A stretch of DNA of 64,000 bases from Nevskiaceae bacterium. Lineage in GTDB: Bacteria; Pseudomonadota; Gammaproteobacteria; Nevskiales; Nevskiaceae. This document shows, in pieces, positions 55,422 through 64,000 of the stretch. Below the pieces are notes generated by a model. That model worked only from the letters and a program-made list of their open reading frames with translations. It did not search any database and was not told the DNA's origin. The stretch covers positions 53,204-117,203 of the forward strand of contig SCVA01000023.1 in assembly GCA_004297005.1 (NCBI GenBank). The letters run 5' to 3'. Both the position numbers and the translations under genes were made by a program. The number at the start of each line of letters is the position of its first letter. Position 1 is the stretch's first letter.

Positions 55422-56354
55422 ATGCGCTTGAGCACCCTATTGCTGGGCATCCTGAGCCTGCTCGTTCTCGCCGGCTGGGCCTGGGATTACCAGACCCGCG
55501 AACAGGCGCGACTGCGCCTGCGGGTGATCGCCGCGCAACTGGAGCCCTGGGGCCAGTTGCGCTACCAGAATCTGCGCGCGCATCCCTGGGGGCAGGGCAG
55601 CGTCGAGCAGCTGGGCTTCACCTTGAGCCCTAGCGCGGCCCGGCAGCTGAGCTTGCCAGCCGGCACCGAGCTGCGTGTCGACCGCCTGGAGATCAGCCGC
55701 TATCGGGAAGGCTCCGGACAGACGCCGGAAAGACTGCTGGCACGCTGGTCCGGTTTGCACTGGCCGCTGCCGCACCGGATCACGACCGGCACCGAGATCA
55801 CCGACCCCGCCGAGCAGCCATTGCCCAGCCTAGGCGAACTGGGGTATCCGGAGTGGCGTTTCGACGGCGAGTTGGGCCTGCAGTACCTCCCGGCGGAGCA
55901 CTCACTGCAACTGCGCTTCTCGCTGAGCGAGCCCTCGGCGCTGGCATTGGCCGGTCACCTGAGCCTGCGCAGCGGCGCGGAGATTTTCCGCGGCGAAACC
56001 GCGGCGCTGGAGCTCGGCCAATTGCAACTGGAATACCGTGATCTGGGTCTGTTGAGTCGGCTCAAGACCCTGTTGGCCTTGCGCGCGCGCGTCAGCGCCA
56101 GCGCCCTGGATCAGGCCCTAGTGGCCAGACTGGAACGCGAAACACAGCAGCGAGCCCTTCACTGGAACGAGAACGACTACCGGGCACTGGATAGCTTCCT
56201 GCGCGAACCACGAGCGCTGCTACTGCGCCTGGATCCTCCCGGCAAGCTCCGGCTACGCGACCTCTCGCTGTACGCCGAGTCGGATCTGCCACAGGTATTG
56301 GGCCTGGAACTGCGGGCGCCTAACGCCACCACGCCGACCGTTGTCGCACCATGA
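55422..56354 (+). CDS. Unknown signal-anchored protein
   Basis: 310 residues with an N-terminal hydrophobic helix (MRLSTLLLGILSLLVLAGWAW), followed by a soluble, mostly beta-rich domain of about 280 residues with many Leu, Arg and Glu. No catalytic motif was recognised. Its pattern of alternating strands (for example LSLPAGTELRVDRLEISRY, LELGQLQLEYRDLG) recalls membrane-anchored periplasmic proteins of the DUF945/AsmA kind, but this is only a resemblance. The stop overlaps the CDGSH start by 4 bases, so the two are translationally coupled. Confidence 0.7.
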   Translation: MRLSTLLLGILSLLVLAGWAWDYQTREQARLRLRVIAAQLEPWGQLRYQNLRAHPWGQGSVEQLGFTLSPSAARQLSLPAGTELRVDRLEISRYREGSGQTPERLLARWSGLHWPLPHRITTGTEITDPAEQPLPSLGELGYPEWRFDGELGLQYLPAEHSLQLRFSLSEPSALALAGHLSLRSGAEIFRGETAALELGQLQLEYRDLGLLSRLKTLLALRARVSASALDQALVARLERETQQRALHWNENDYRALDSFLREPRALLLRLDPPGKLRLRDLSLYAESDLPQVLGLELRAPNATTPTVVAP

Positions 56355-56584
56355 GCCAGTGGCCGGGCCTGCCCTGTCCGCTGCAACTACCCGCCGGGGA
56401 CTACGCCTGGTGTGCCTGCGGCGAGACGCGCACCGCGCCGTTCTGCGATGGCCACGAGCGCTGCCAGCCGGTCCGCTTCACAGTTCGGCCGCGGCGCAAC
56501 GTCGAAACCCACTGGCTTTGCGGCTGCCGACGCACGCGGACCGCGCCGTTCTGCGACGGCAGCCATAACAAGAAAGGCCGCTGA
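56351..56584 (+). CDS. CDGSH iron-sulfur domain protein, two motifs, first one altered
   Basis: 77 residues with two mitoNEET-like motifs. The second (C57, C59, C68, D69, G70, S71, H72) is canonical CxCx2Tx3PxCDGSH and should hold a [2Fe-2S] cluster. The first (C21, C23, C32) reads CDGHE, so the position of the His ligand holds Glu and a His sits one residue earlier. These small proteins act in redox, iron or sulfur chemistry. The gene overlaps the preceding unknown gene by 4 bases and its stop codon lies in the loop of a terminator. Confidence 0.9.
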   Translation: MSQWPGLPCPLQLPAGDYAWCACGETRTAPFCDGHERCQPVRFTVRPRRNVETHWLCGCRRTRTAPFCDGSHNKKGR

Positions 56585-56594
56585 AGCGGCCTTT
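56573..56594. terminator. Rho-independent terminator enclosing the CDGSH stop codon
   Basis: The 9-bp stem AAAGGCCGC/GCGGCCTTT has TGAA in the loop, and that TGA is the stop codon. It is suited to end the plus-strand operon and, from the other side, the convergent glnK. Confidence 0.82.
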
Positions 56595-56641
56595 CTTGCG
56601 GAGGCCTTGCCCCCGGGGAATACGCGGTCTCCCGCTTCGAA

Positions 56642-57016
<375 letters not shown>

Positions 57017-57091
57017 TTAAACCGTAATCCGTCCGCCACGAAGACGTCTCCAACGCAAAACGACATCGGCCGGGCCACGAATGCCAGGCAC

Positions 57092-57123
57092 AAAAAAGGG
57101 GCCGGCTCTAGCGAACCGGCCCC
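57092..57123 (-). terminator. Rho-independent terminator of amtB
   Basis: The 8-bp stem GGGGCCGG/CCGGCCCC (57098-57123) with a 10-base loop and a T6 run on the minus strand (57092-57097) lies 64 bp past the amtB stop. It separates amtB from the second glnK. Confidence 0.88.
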
Positions 57124-57186
57124 AGGCTTCAACCCCCTGGAGGAGATGGAATCCGGCGCCTCTCGCGAGGCGCCGGCACGAAAGCC

Positions 57187-58722
57187 TTAGTCGTGATAGG
57201 CCTGTTCGCCATGCTCGGCGATGTCCAGACCCTCGGATTCCTGCTCTTCGGTGACGCGCAGGCCGACGGTGAACTTGCAGATCAAGAGAGCGATGGCGGA
57301 GACCACCGCGCTCCAGACGATGGCAACCAGCACCGCCTTCACCTGGATCATGATCTGGGCGCTGTCGTAGCCGAAGGTGGGGCCAACCCAGCCATCGGTC
57401 ACGTAGCCGGCGCCGCCCTTGGCGGGATCGACGAACACACCGGTCAGGATGGCGCCGATGATGCCGCCCACCGCATGGACGCCGAAGGCATCGAGCGCGT
57501 CGTCATAGCCCAGCGCCTTCTTGAGGAAGGACACCGCCAGGAAGCAACCCAAACCGCCGCCGATACCGATCCACAGCGCGCCTTCGATGCCGACGAAGCC
57601 GCAAGCCGGGGTGATGGCGACCAGGCCAGCGATGGCGCCGGAGACGATGCCCAGCAAACTCGGCTTACCCTTGATGATCCACTCGGCAAAGAACCAGGTG
57701 AGCGCCGCGACCGCGGTGGCGAACAGGGTGTTGCCGAAGGCCAGCACGGCGTAGCCATTGGCTTCGAGGTTGGAGCCGGCATTGAAGCCGAACCAGCCGA
57801 ACCACAGCAGCGAGGCGCCGATAGTGGTCATCACCAGGCTGTGCGGAGCCATCTGCACCTTGCCGTAACCGGTGCGCTTGCCCAGGAAGATGGCGCAGAC
57901 CAGGCCAGCGATACCGGCATTGATGTGCACCACGGTGCCGCCGGCGAAGTCCAGCGCGCCCAGCTGCCAGAGGTAGCCCGCAGTGGCATTCAGATCGGCC
58001 ACGACCTCGGGAGAGGTGTAGGCGTCCGGACCGGGCCACCACCAGACCATGTGCGCCATCGGCAGATAGGCGAAGGTGAAGAAGATCACCGAGAACAGCA
58101 GCACGGCCTTGAACTTCATGCGCTCGGCGTAGCCGCCGGCGATCAGCGCCACGGTGATGGCGGCGAAGGTGAGCTGGAAGAAGGCAAAAGCCAGTTCCGG
58201 GATCAGCACACCCTTGCTGAAGGTCGCAGTCGGCACGAAGAAGCCGTTGGCGTCGTAGACCACACCCTTGAGCAGCAGCTTGTCGAAGCCGCCGAAGAAG
58301 GCATTGCCGTTGGAGAAGGCCACCGAGTAGCCGTAGACCACCCAGAGCACGGCGATCAGGCAGAAGATGCCGACGGTCTGGGTCAGAGTCGACAGCATGT
58401 TCTTCTTGCGCGCCATGCCGCCGTAGAACAGCGCGAGGCCGGGCAGCGACATCAGCAGCACGAAGGCGGTGGCGACCATCATCCAGGTCACGTTGCCTTC
58501 ATTGAAGGTGGGCGCCACCGGAGCCGCTTCGGCGGGAGCCGCCTCTGCCGGGGCAGCTTCGACCGGAGTCGGAGTCGCTTCGGCAGGTGCTGCGGCCGCC
58601 GGTGCAGCTTCGGCAGCAACCGCCGGCGCCGGATCCTGCGCGTAGACCGCGCCAGCGCTAATGGAGCCCAGCGAGGCACCCAGCGCCAACGCCAGGGAAA
58701 GGGAAAGCTTTCGGAGATTCAT
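57187..58722 (-). CDS. amtB: Ammonium transporter AmtB with extended Ala/Pro-rich N-terminus
   Basis: A 511-residue ammonium channel of the Amt/Rh family. A signal sequence (to about 28) is followed by an Ala/Pro/Glu-rich periplasmic stretch (about 30-72), then 11 membrane helices. The conductance His pair is H266 (VVHINAG) and H416 (FGVHAVGG), 150 residues apart as in E. coli AmtB (168/318). ALFYGGMARKKN is the first-helix motif. The core is normal and the N-terminal stretch is longer than in E. coli. It is the second gene after glnK and probably shares its sigma-54 promoter. Confidence 0.95.
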   Translation of the reverse strand: MNLRKLSLSLALALGASLGSISAGAVYAQDPAPAVAAEAAPAAAAPAEATPTPVEAAPAEAAPAEAAPVAPTFNEGNVTWMMVATAFVLLMSLPGLALFYGGMARKKNMLSTLTQTVGIFCLIAVLWVVYGYSVAFSNGNAFFGGFDKLLLKGVVYDANGFFVPTATFSKGVLIPELAFAFFQLTFAAITVALIAGGYAERMKFKAVLLFSVIFFTFAYLPMAHMVWWWPGPDAYTSPEVVADLNATAGYLWQLGALDFAGGTVVHINAGIAGLVCAIFLGKRTGYGKVQMAPHSLVMTTIGASLLWFGWFGFNAGSNLEANGYAVLAFGNTLFATAVAALTWFFAEWIIKGKPSLLGIVSGAIAGLVAITPACGFVGIEGALWIGIGGGLGCFLAVSFLKKALGYDDALDAFGVHAVGGIIGAILTGVFVDPAKGGAGYVTDGWVGPTFGYDSAQIMIQVKAVLVAIVWSAVVSAIALLICKFTVGLRVTEEQESEGLDIAEHGEQAYHD

Positions 58723-58740
58723 GTTCTTTATGCTCCTGAC

Positions 58741-59340
<600 letters not shown>

Positions 59341-59368
59341 CTACGGCCCACTTCCTTCCGATTCCCTC

Positions 59369-60622
59369 ATGAGCCCCAGCCTGATCGAGATCGTCGCCAC
59401 CCTGCTGTTCGCGCTGGCGTTGATCCACACCTTCTCAACCAAGTTCTTCGAGCGGCTGGCACACCGCCAACCCCAGCATGCCCGGCTCTGGCACCTGGTC
59501 GGCGAGGTGGAGATCGTCTTCGGGCTCTGGGCGATCGCGCTCACGGCGGCGATGATGGCGCTCCAGGGCAAGCTGGCGGCGGTCGAGTACTTGGATGGCC
59601 GCAACTACACCGAGCCCCTGTTTGTGTTCGCGATCATGGTGGTTGCCGCCAGCAGACCAGTTCTGAACGGAGCGCAGTTGCTGGCACGCAGCTTCGCCCG
59701 CCTGCTGCCACTGCCCAACACCATCGCGCTGTACTTCACCATCCTGGCGCTGATCCCGCTGCTGGGCTCGCTGATCACCGAGCCGGCGGCGATGACCCTG
59801 GCGGCGCTGATGCTGCGCGACCGCTACTTCGGCCCGACCCTTTCCAACCGCATGCGCTACGGCACGCTGGGCGTGCTGTTCGTCAACGTTTCCATCGGCG
59901 GCGCACTGACTCCCTTCGCGGCACCACCGGTGCTGATGGTGGCCTCCACCTGGGGCTGGGACCTTGCGTTCATGCTTTCCACCTTCGGCAAACACGTGGT
60001 GCCCATCGTGCTGATCAACGCCACCGGCGCCACTCTGCTGTTCCGCCGCGAGCTGACCGGCATCAAGCTACCCGCCGAGGGCGGCGATAGCTCGCCGCTG
60101 GCGGTGATCGCCCTGCACTTGGCCCTGCTCGGCGGCATCGTCGTGTTCGCCCATCATCCGCCGCTGTTTCTGGGACTGATGCTGCTGTTCCTCGGCGTCG
60201 CCGCCGCCTACCCGCAGTACCAGAGCCAACTGATGTTGCGCGAAGCCTTGCTGGTGGCCTTCTTCCTGGCTGGCTTGGTGGTGCTGGGTGGTCTGCAGCA
60301 ATGGTGGCTGCAGCCGCTGCTGATGCGGATGGACGCCAAGACGGTTTATCTCGGCGCCACGGCCCTGACCGCCATCACCGACAACGCCGCGCTCACCTAC
60401 TTGGCCTCGCAGGTCCCCGGCCTCAGTGAGGAGTTCAAGTACTACGTGGTCGCCGGAGCCATCAGTGGCGGCGGTCTGACGGTGATCGCCAACGCCCCCA
60501 ACCCGGCCGGCCTGTCGATCCTGCGTAGCCGCTTTCCGGACGGCGCGGTGAGCGCCCTGGGGCTGTTCCTGGGCGCGCTGGCACCAACGCTGGTCACCAT
60601 CTGCGCCTTCCTGCTGTTCTGA
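59369..60622 (+). CDS. Putative Na+/H+ antiporter (PF07399 family)
   Basis: A 417-residue integral membrane protein with about 11 hydrophobic helices. It matches the putative Na+/H+ antiporter family PF07399/DUF1504: HTFSTKFFERLA, FGLWAI, TEPAAMTLAALMLRDRYF, GGALTPFAAPPVLMVA, TAITDNAALTYLASQVPG and AGAISGGGLTVIANAPNPAG. The two segments with TEPA and TDNAAL resemble the ion-coupling unwound helices of the IT superfamily. It probably exchanges Na+ or another cation for protons, though this has little direct evidence for the family. ATG 59369 was chosen; the open frame upstream runs through the glnK control region. Confidence 0.88.
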   Translation: MSPSLIEIVATLLFALALIHTFSTKFFERLAHRQPQHARLWHLVGEVEIVFGLWAIALTAAMMALQGKLAAVEYLDGRNYTEPLFVFAIMVVAASRPVLNGAQLLARSFARLLPLPNTIALYFTILALIPLLGSLITEPAAMTLAALMLRDRYFGPTLSNRMRYGTLGVLFVNVSIGGALTPFAAPPVLMVASTWGWDLAFMLSTFGKHVVPIVLINATGATLLFRRELTGIKLPAEGGDSSPLAVIALHLALLGGIVVFAHHPPLFLGLMLLFLGVAAAYPQYQSQLMLREALLVAFFLAGLVVLGGLQQWWLQPLLMRMDAKTVYLGATALTAITDNAALTYLASQVPGLSEEFKYYVVAGAISGGGLTVIANAPNPAGLSILRSRFPDGAVSALGLFLGALAPTLVTICAFLLF

Positions 60623-60651
60623 AACTTTCTTTCTGTCCTGCACCCGACACC

Positions 60652-60903
60652 ATGTCCGACTCCCCCCGCATCGAAGATCTGGCTGGCAAGCTCGCCGGCC
60701 TGCTGCCTCCCGGCCTGAAGACCCTGCGCGCCGAGCTGGAGGACAACTTCCGCGCCGTGCTGCGCGCCAACCTGGAAAAGCTCGATCTGGTCTCGCGCGA
60801 GCGCTTCGACGTGCAGGCCGAGCTGCTGGCACGCACTCAGGCCAAGCTGAAAATGCTGGAAGAGCGCGTGAAGCTGCTGGAAACCGGAGACCGTGCCGGC
60901 TAG
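60652..60903 (+). CDS. ubiK: Ubiquinone biosynthesis accessory factor UbiK (BMFP domain)
   Basis: 83 residues, almost wholly helical, with the C-terminal coiled coil VSRERFDVQAELLARTQAKLKMLEERVKLLE typical of YqiC/UbiK. The N-terminal part is amphipathic (LAGKLAGLLPPGLKTLRAELEDNFRAVL). In E. coli and Salmonella it is an accessory factor for aerobic ubiquinone synthesis that binds UbiJ. It lies 29 bp after the antiporter gene and 58 bp before the next small gene, in the usual neighbourhood next to comM. Confidence 0.92.
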   Translation: MSDSPRIEDLAGKLAGLLPPGLKTLRAELEDNFRAVLRANLEKLDLVSRERFDVQAELLARTQAKLKMLEERVKLLETGDRAG

Positions 60904-60961
60904 GCGCGGATGCTCTAGGCTAGTGCCCAAACTAGAGCCCCATACGGGGCAGGGGAATGGG

Positions 60962-61162
60962 ATGAATCAGGGTCTGAACGGTAGCCTAAGGCTGCTCGCC
61001 ATGTTGTCGGTACTGCTGCTGGGCGCTCTGGCGCTGAGCTTGGTACTCGATCTGCTCCCGGCGACGGTACTGGCCGATACCGCCATCAAGGGGCTGTCCA
61101 GCCTGGCCATCCTGGCGGTGGTGACCCTGGTGCTGGGTGTGCTGATGGACCCGCGCGGCTAG
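60962..61162 (+). CDS. Small two-helix membrane protein
   Basis: 66 residues with two hydrophobic helices (LLAMLSVLLLGALALSLVLDLL and LAILAVVTLVLGVLM) and a short polar end. There is no known motif. A strong ribosome site (AGGGGAA) precedes ATG 60962, and a candidate -10 TAGGCT (60916-60921) is upstream. The gap to comM is only 4 bases, so it is probably co-transcribed with it. Function unknown. Confidence 0.7.
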   Translation: MNQGLNGSLRLLAMLSVLLLGALALSLVLDLLPATVLADTAIKGLSSLAILAVVTLVLGVLMDPRG

Positions 61163-61166
61163 CGCC

Positions 61167-62678
61167 ATGAGCCTGGCCACCGTCTACTCGCGGGCCCAGA
61201 ACGGGCTCGCGGCGGACGCGGTGGTGGTGGAAGTGCATCTGGCGCCAGGACTGCCCGGCCTGTCGATCGTCGGACTGCCGGAAGCCGCGGTGCGCGAGGC
61301 GCGTGACCGGGTCAAGGCCGCCATCGTCACCTGCGGCTACCAGTTCCCCAACAGCCGCCGCATCACCGTCAATCTTGCCCCCGCCGACCTGCCCAAAGAA
61401 GGCGGCCGGTTCGACCTGCCGATCGCGCTCGGCGTGCTGGTCGCCTCCGGGCAGATCGCCGCCGAACGGCTGCAAGGCCTGGAGGTGCTGGGCGAGCTGT
61501 CGCTGTCCGGTGAGATACGACCGGTGCGCGGCGCCTTGCCGGCCGCCCTGCGCGCCCGCGAGGCCGGCCGGGCACTGTTGCTGCCGGAGGCCAATCTGGC
61601 GGAAGCCGCCCTGGCACGCGACACCCGGTTGCACACCGCCAGCCACCTCGCCAGCCTCGCTGCCGCCCTGCACGCCGGTGCGCTGCCGGCGGCCAGCGCG
61701 GAGCCACCGGTCGCCACCGCTGCCTGGGCCGGCCCCGACCTCGCCGAGGTGCGCGGCCAGTACCAGGCCAAGCGCGCCCTGGAGGTAGCGGCCGCCGGTG
61801 GCCATTCGCTGCTGATGATCGGGCCGCCGGGCTCCGGCAAGTCGATGCTGGCGCAGCGTCTGCCCGGCCTGCTGCCGCCACTGAGCGAGAGCGAGTCCCT
61901 GGAGGTAGCGGCCGTTGCCTCGGTCGCAGGCTCGGCACCAGACCTCAGTCGCTGGGGATTGCCGCCCTACCGCGCTCCGCATCACACGGCCTCGGCGGTC
62001 GCCTTGGTTGGCGGTGGGTCGCTGCCGCGCCCTGGCGAAATCACGCTAGCCCACCGGGGCGTGCTGTTCCTCGACGAGTTGCCGGAATTCGAGCGCGCCG
62101 TGCTGGAAGTCTTGCGCGAGCCGCTGGAGAGCGGCCATATCACCATCTCGCGCGCAGCCCGGCAGGCCGATTTCCCGGCCCGCTTCCAGTTTGTGGCGGC
62201 GATGAATCCCTGCCCCTGCGGCTATCTTGGTGATCGCAGCGAGCGTTGCCGCTGCACGCCGGACCAAGTGGCACGCTACCGCTCGCGCCTATCCGGACCA
62301 CTGCTGGACCGCATTGATCTGCAAGTCCTGGTGCCCAGGGTCGATGCGACAGCGCTGGCTGCGCCCACCCAAACAGCGGAAACCAGCCGACAGGTTCAGC
62401 AGCGCGTGATCGCTTGCCGGAAGCAGCAGGTGGAGCGTCAGGGCAAACCCAACGGGCAGTTGACCGCTGCGGAAGTCGAACGGCATTGCAAGCCGGAGCG
62501 CGACGCGGCCGCTCTGCTGGAGATGGCGATGTCCCGGCTCAGCCTATCGGCGCGCGCCTATCACCGCACACTGAAGGTGGCGCGGACTCTCGCCGATCTC
62601 GACGGAAGGACAGGCCTCGGCTCGGCGCAGGTTGCCGAAGCGCTGCGCTATCGAGAACTGGACCGCGGCCCGGCCTGA
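61167..62678 (+). CDS. comM: ComM/YifB family Mg-chelatase-like AAA+ ATPase
   Basis: 503 residues. An N-terminal Lon-S5-like domain has VVVEVHLAPGLPGLSIVGLPEAAVREARDR. The AAA+ module follows with Walker A GPPGSGKSMLAQRLPG (about 219-234), the Walker B segment LFLDELPEF, and sensor and arginine-finger elements (FVAAMNPCPCGYLGD with the Cys-rich insertion, then SGPLLDRID). ComM promotes branch migration during natural transformation. Length is standard. It is the last gene of the ubiK side and ends at a terminator. Confidence 0.95.
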   Translation: MSLATVYSRAQNGLAADAVVVEVHLAPGLPGLSIVGLPEAAVREARDRVKAAIVTCGYQFPNSRRITVNLAPADLPKEGGRFDLPIALGVLVASGQIAAERLQGLEVLGELSLSGEIRPVRGALPAALRAREAGRALLLPEANLAEAALARDTRLHTASHLASLAAALHAGALPAASAEPPVATAAWAGPDLAEVRGQYQAKRALEVAAAGGHSLLMIGPPGSGKSMLAQRLPGLLPPLSESESLEVAAVASVAGSAPDLSRWGLPPYRAPHHTASAVALVGGGSLPRPGEITLAHRGVLFLDELPEFERAVLEVLREPLESGHITISRAARQADFPARFQFVAAMNPCPCGYLGDRSERCRCTPDQVARYRSRLSGPLLDRIDLQVLVPRVDATALAAPTQTAETSRQVQQRVIACRKQQVERQGKPNGQLTAAEVERHCKPERDAAALLEMAMSRLSLSARAYHRTLKVARTLADLDGRTGLGSAQVAEALRYRELDRGPA

Positions 62679-62687
62679 AAAAAGAAA

Positions 62688-62706
62688 GAGGCCGCAAAGC
62701 GGCCTC
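62688..62706. terminator. Bidirectional rho-independent terminator
   Basis: The 8-bp stem GAGGCCGC/GCGGCCTC with an AAA loop has an A-rich tract (62678-62687) on one side and TTCG on the other. It ends comM and, better, the convergent porin gene. Confidence 0.82.
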
Positions 62707-62735
62707 TTCGTAGACAGCAATACTGCCGCTGGCTC

Positions 62736-63434
62736 TTACAGATCGAACACCTTCTTCAGGCCGATCACCAACTTCGGATCGTCGCTGACACCGCCGGCAT
62801 CGAGGTCGGTGGTGATGATCTGGAAGGACGCGGTGAAGCCGCCGTCGATCGTCTTCGCCAGACCCAGGCTGTAGTCGATGTAGGAGTCGCCGAAGATCTT
62901 CTTCACGCCGTCACCGTCGTTCAGACCGACGTTGGCGGTGAGGTTCAGCGAGTCGGTCAGGGGCTGCGAGAGGGTGAAGTTCAGGTAGCTGGCCGATTCC
63001 TCGCTGCCGAAGTACTCGCCGGTGTAGAAGTACTTCGCGGCGACCGGGCCGTAGCTCACGCCGGCGTAGAACTCCAGGGTGTCAATCGACGGGTCGGTGG
63101 CGACTTCGTCCTGCTCCGGGTAGTAGTAGTACAGGGCGCCGAGGTCGTAGCCGATGTCGCCGATCTTGCCGGCGTAGCCGGCGTAGGCGTCCACCTCGGT
63201 GCCGCCCGCGGCACCGGCGAAACCGATGTTGGAGGCCCAGGTACCGACGTAGAAACCCGAATCGAAGGCGTAATCAAGACCACCCTGAACAGCGGTTCCG
63301 CCAGTCTGGGTAACGCCGCGGAACATGTAGTCGCTAAATGCGCCAACGTTGCCGGTCGCACCTGCGAACGCCGGCGCAGCAACGCCCGAAGCTGCAACAA
63401 GAGCCGCGCAAGCCACGATCTGCTTCATCTTCAT
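62736..63434 (-). CDS. TorF family putative outer-membrane porin
   Basis: 232 residues with a signal peptide (ending AFAG). A small beta-barrel follows, with the family's opening GAFSDYMFRGVTQTGG, GTWASNIGF, EVDAYAGYAGKIG and LDYYY-type strands, and the C-terminal Leu/Phe end KKVFDL. This is the PF09694 (TorF) group, found beside glnK-amtB in several gammaproteobacteria. The AGGAGAGGA ribosome site fixes ATG 63434. Its place near amtB suggests nitrogen-related regulation, which is not proven. Confidence 0.9.
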   Translation of the reverse strand: MKMKQIVACAALVAASGVAAPAFAGATGNVGAFSDYMFRGVTQTGGTAVQGGLDYAFDSGFYVGTWASNIGFAGAAGGTEVDAYAGYAGKIGDIGYDLGALYYYYPEQDEVATDPSIDTLEFYAGVSYGPVAAKYFYTGEYFGSEESASYLNFTLSQPLTDSLNLTANVGLNDGDGVKKIFGDSYIDYSLGLAKTIDGGFTASFQIITTDLDAGGVSDDPKLVIGLKKVFDL

Positions 63435-63597
63435 GAGTACATCCTCTCCTGATATGGGTGGGAACGCCTGCCTTGGCGATGGATTCGACCCAGGCATTTA
63501 TGCAACAGCAGTTTTTAAGCCAACTATTTATGGCGTGACCGGACCCGCCCTGTAAAGATGCGTGGTCACAAATCGTTCACCACAGGCCAGAAAACGC

Positions 63598-63631
63598 AAA
63601 GGCCATGCCAGTGATCGCTGGCATGGCCTTT
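63598..63631 (-). terminator. Strong rho-independent terminator after the cytochrome gene
   Basis: The 14-bp perfect stem AAAGGCCATGCCAG/CTGGCATGGCCTTT has a 6-base loop. It lies 49 bp past the cytochrome stop on the minus strand and also insulates the porin promoter. Confidence 0.85.
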
Positions 63632-63679
63632 CGAGTTTCTGCGATGGCGCGCCGTGGCTACAGCCCCGGCACTCGGCGC

Positions 63680-64000
63680 CTAGAGGCCGGTCTTCTCCAG
63701 CATCAGCTTCACCGTGGCCTTGATCTCGTCATCGCTGAGATCCGGATTGCCACCGCGCGACGGCATCTGGTTTTTGCCCTTGATAGCACTGGCCGCCAGC
63801 CCATCAGCACCACCGGTAGCGGCCAGCCGCTTATTCCACTCGGCCTTGTCGCCCACTTTTGGTGCACCCAGGGTGCCGGTGTTATGGCAACCGCCACAGC
63901 CCTGGGAAAACACCTGCTCGGCGGTCATCGGCTCGCGCTTCACCGCCGGCGCCGTCAGCTTCAGCAGAGCGGCGGGATCGGTCACCACGTTCGCCACCGG
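63680..64000 (-). CDS. c-type cytochrome, cytochrome c5 type (5' truncated)
   Basis: The gene runs off the window, so the N-terminus with any signal peptide or second haem domain is missing. The visible 106 or so residues hold one haem motif GCGGCH (CxxCH) and, about 40 residues later, the axial Met in NQMPSRGG, followed by LSDDEIKATVKLML. Spacing and the MPSRGG form fit cytochrome c5/CccA-type electron carriers. It is probably periplasmic or membrane-anchored and linked to terminal oxidases. The upstream Pro/Val linker suggests a second domain may precede it. Confidence 0.9.
   Translation of the reverse strand, partial: PVANVVTDPAALLKLTAPAVKREPMTAEQVFSQGCGGCHNTGTLGAPKVGDKAEWNKRLAATGGADGLAASAIKGKNQMPSRGGNPDLSDDEIKATVKLMLEKTGL

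Overview
The window is a gene-dense, high-GC, entirely chromosomal-looking stretch of a gammaproteobacterium. No phage, IS, plasmid, tRNA, rRNA or CRISPR features were seen. Three gene neighbourhoods suggest the group: argH divergent from an algZ-algR pair (as in Pseudomonas and relatives), speA near speE, and a glnK-amtB-glnK / ubiK / comM / TorF-porin / cytochrome c block. Together with DUF1302, DUF4124, DUF3604, GlyGly-CTERM and many secreted hydrolases, they point to the Xanthomonadales/Nevskiales side of the class. This placement is inference; no 16S gene is present.

Layout. 1-11.3 kb: the end of a TPR protein, then a same-strand run of lipid/ester-type catabolic genes: HSL-type esterase, propionyl-CoA synthetase (prpE), SDR, DUF1302 outer-membrane protein, a lipoprotein lipase resembling Candida antarctica lipase B, a ferredoxin-reductase-like flavoprotein and a beta-lactamase-fold esterase. 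11.5-16.1 kb: histidine phosphatase, MATE exporter, DUF3604 lipoprotein and a glycine-zipper lipoprotein. 16.4-23.7 kb: prfC, an EAL/degenerate-GGDEF membrane protein, algR-algZ and divergent argH. 23.7-31.1 kb: an M48 protease fused to a type IV pilin-like domain, ydfG, a PQQ-type sugar dehydrogenase, a methyltransferase, a Tat-exported phosphoesterase, an alpha/beta hydrolase and an unknown membrane protein.

31.4-41.7 kb: a large M36 (fungalysin-type) secreted protease, a SulP transporter, an LpxL-like acyltransferase, a FadI-like thiolase, an SDR with a divergent LysR regulator, and a cold-shock protein. 42.0-46.1 kb: a TRIC-family channel and a PhaC-like protein, divergent from an acetyl-CoA hydrolase/transferase. 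46.1-54.5 kb: a subtilisin-like lipoprotein, an SH3-like secreted protein, speA, an AT3-SGNH acyltransferase and speE. 54.5-56.6 kb: two DUF4124 proteins, an unknown anchored protein and a CDGSH iron-sulfur protein.

56.6-64.0 kb: nitrogen control (glnK, amtB, glnK) behind a convincing sigma-54 promoter with an NtrC-type palindrome, then a putative Na+/H+ antiporter, ubiK, a small membrane protein, comM, a TorF-type porin and a truncated cytochrome c.

Most of the window is ordinary metabolism. The best candidates for something undescribed are the M48 protease-pilin fusion (23750-24979), the CalB-like bacterial lipoprotein lipase (7539-8621), a CDGSH protein with an altered first cluster motif (56351-56584), and compound palindromes downstream of prfC.
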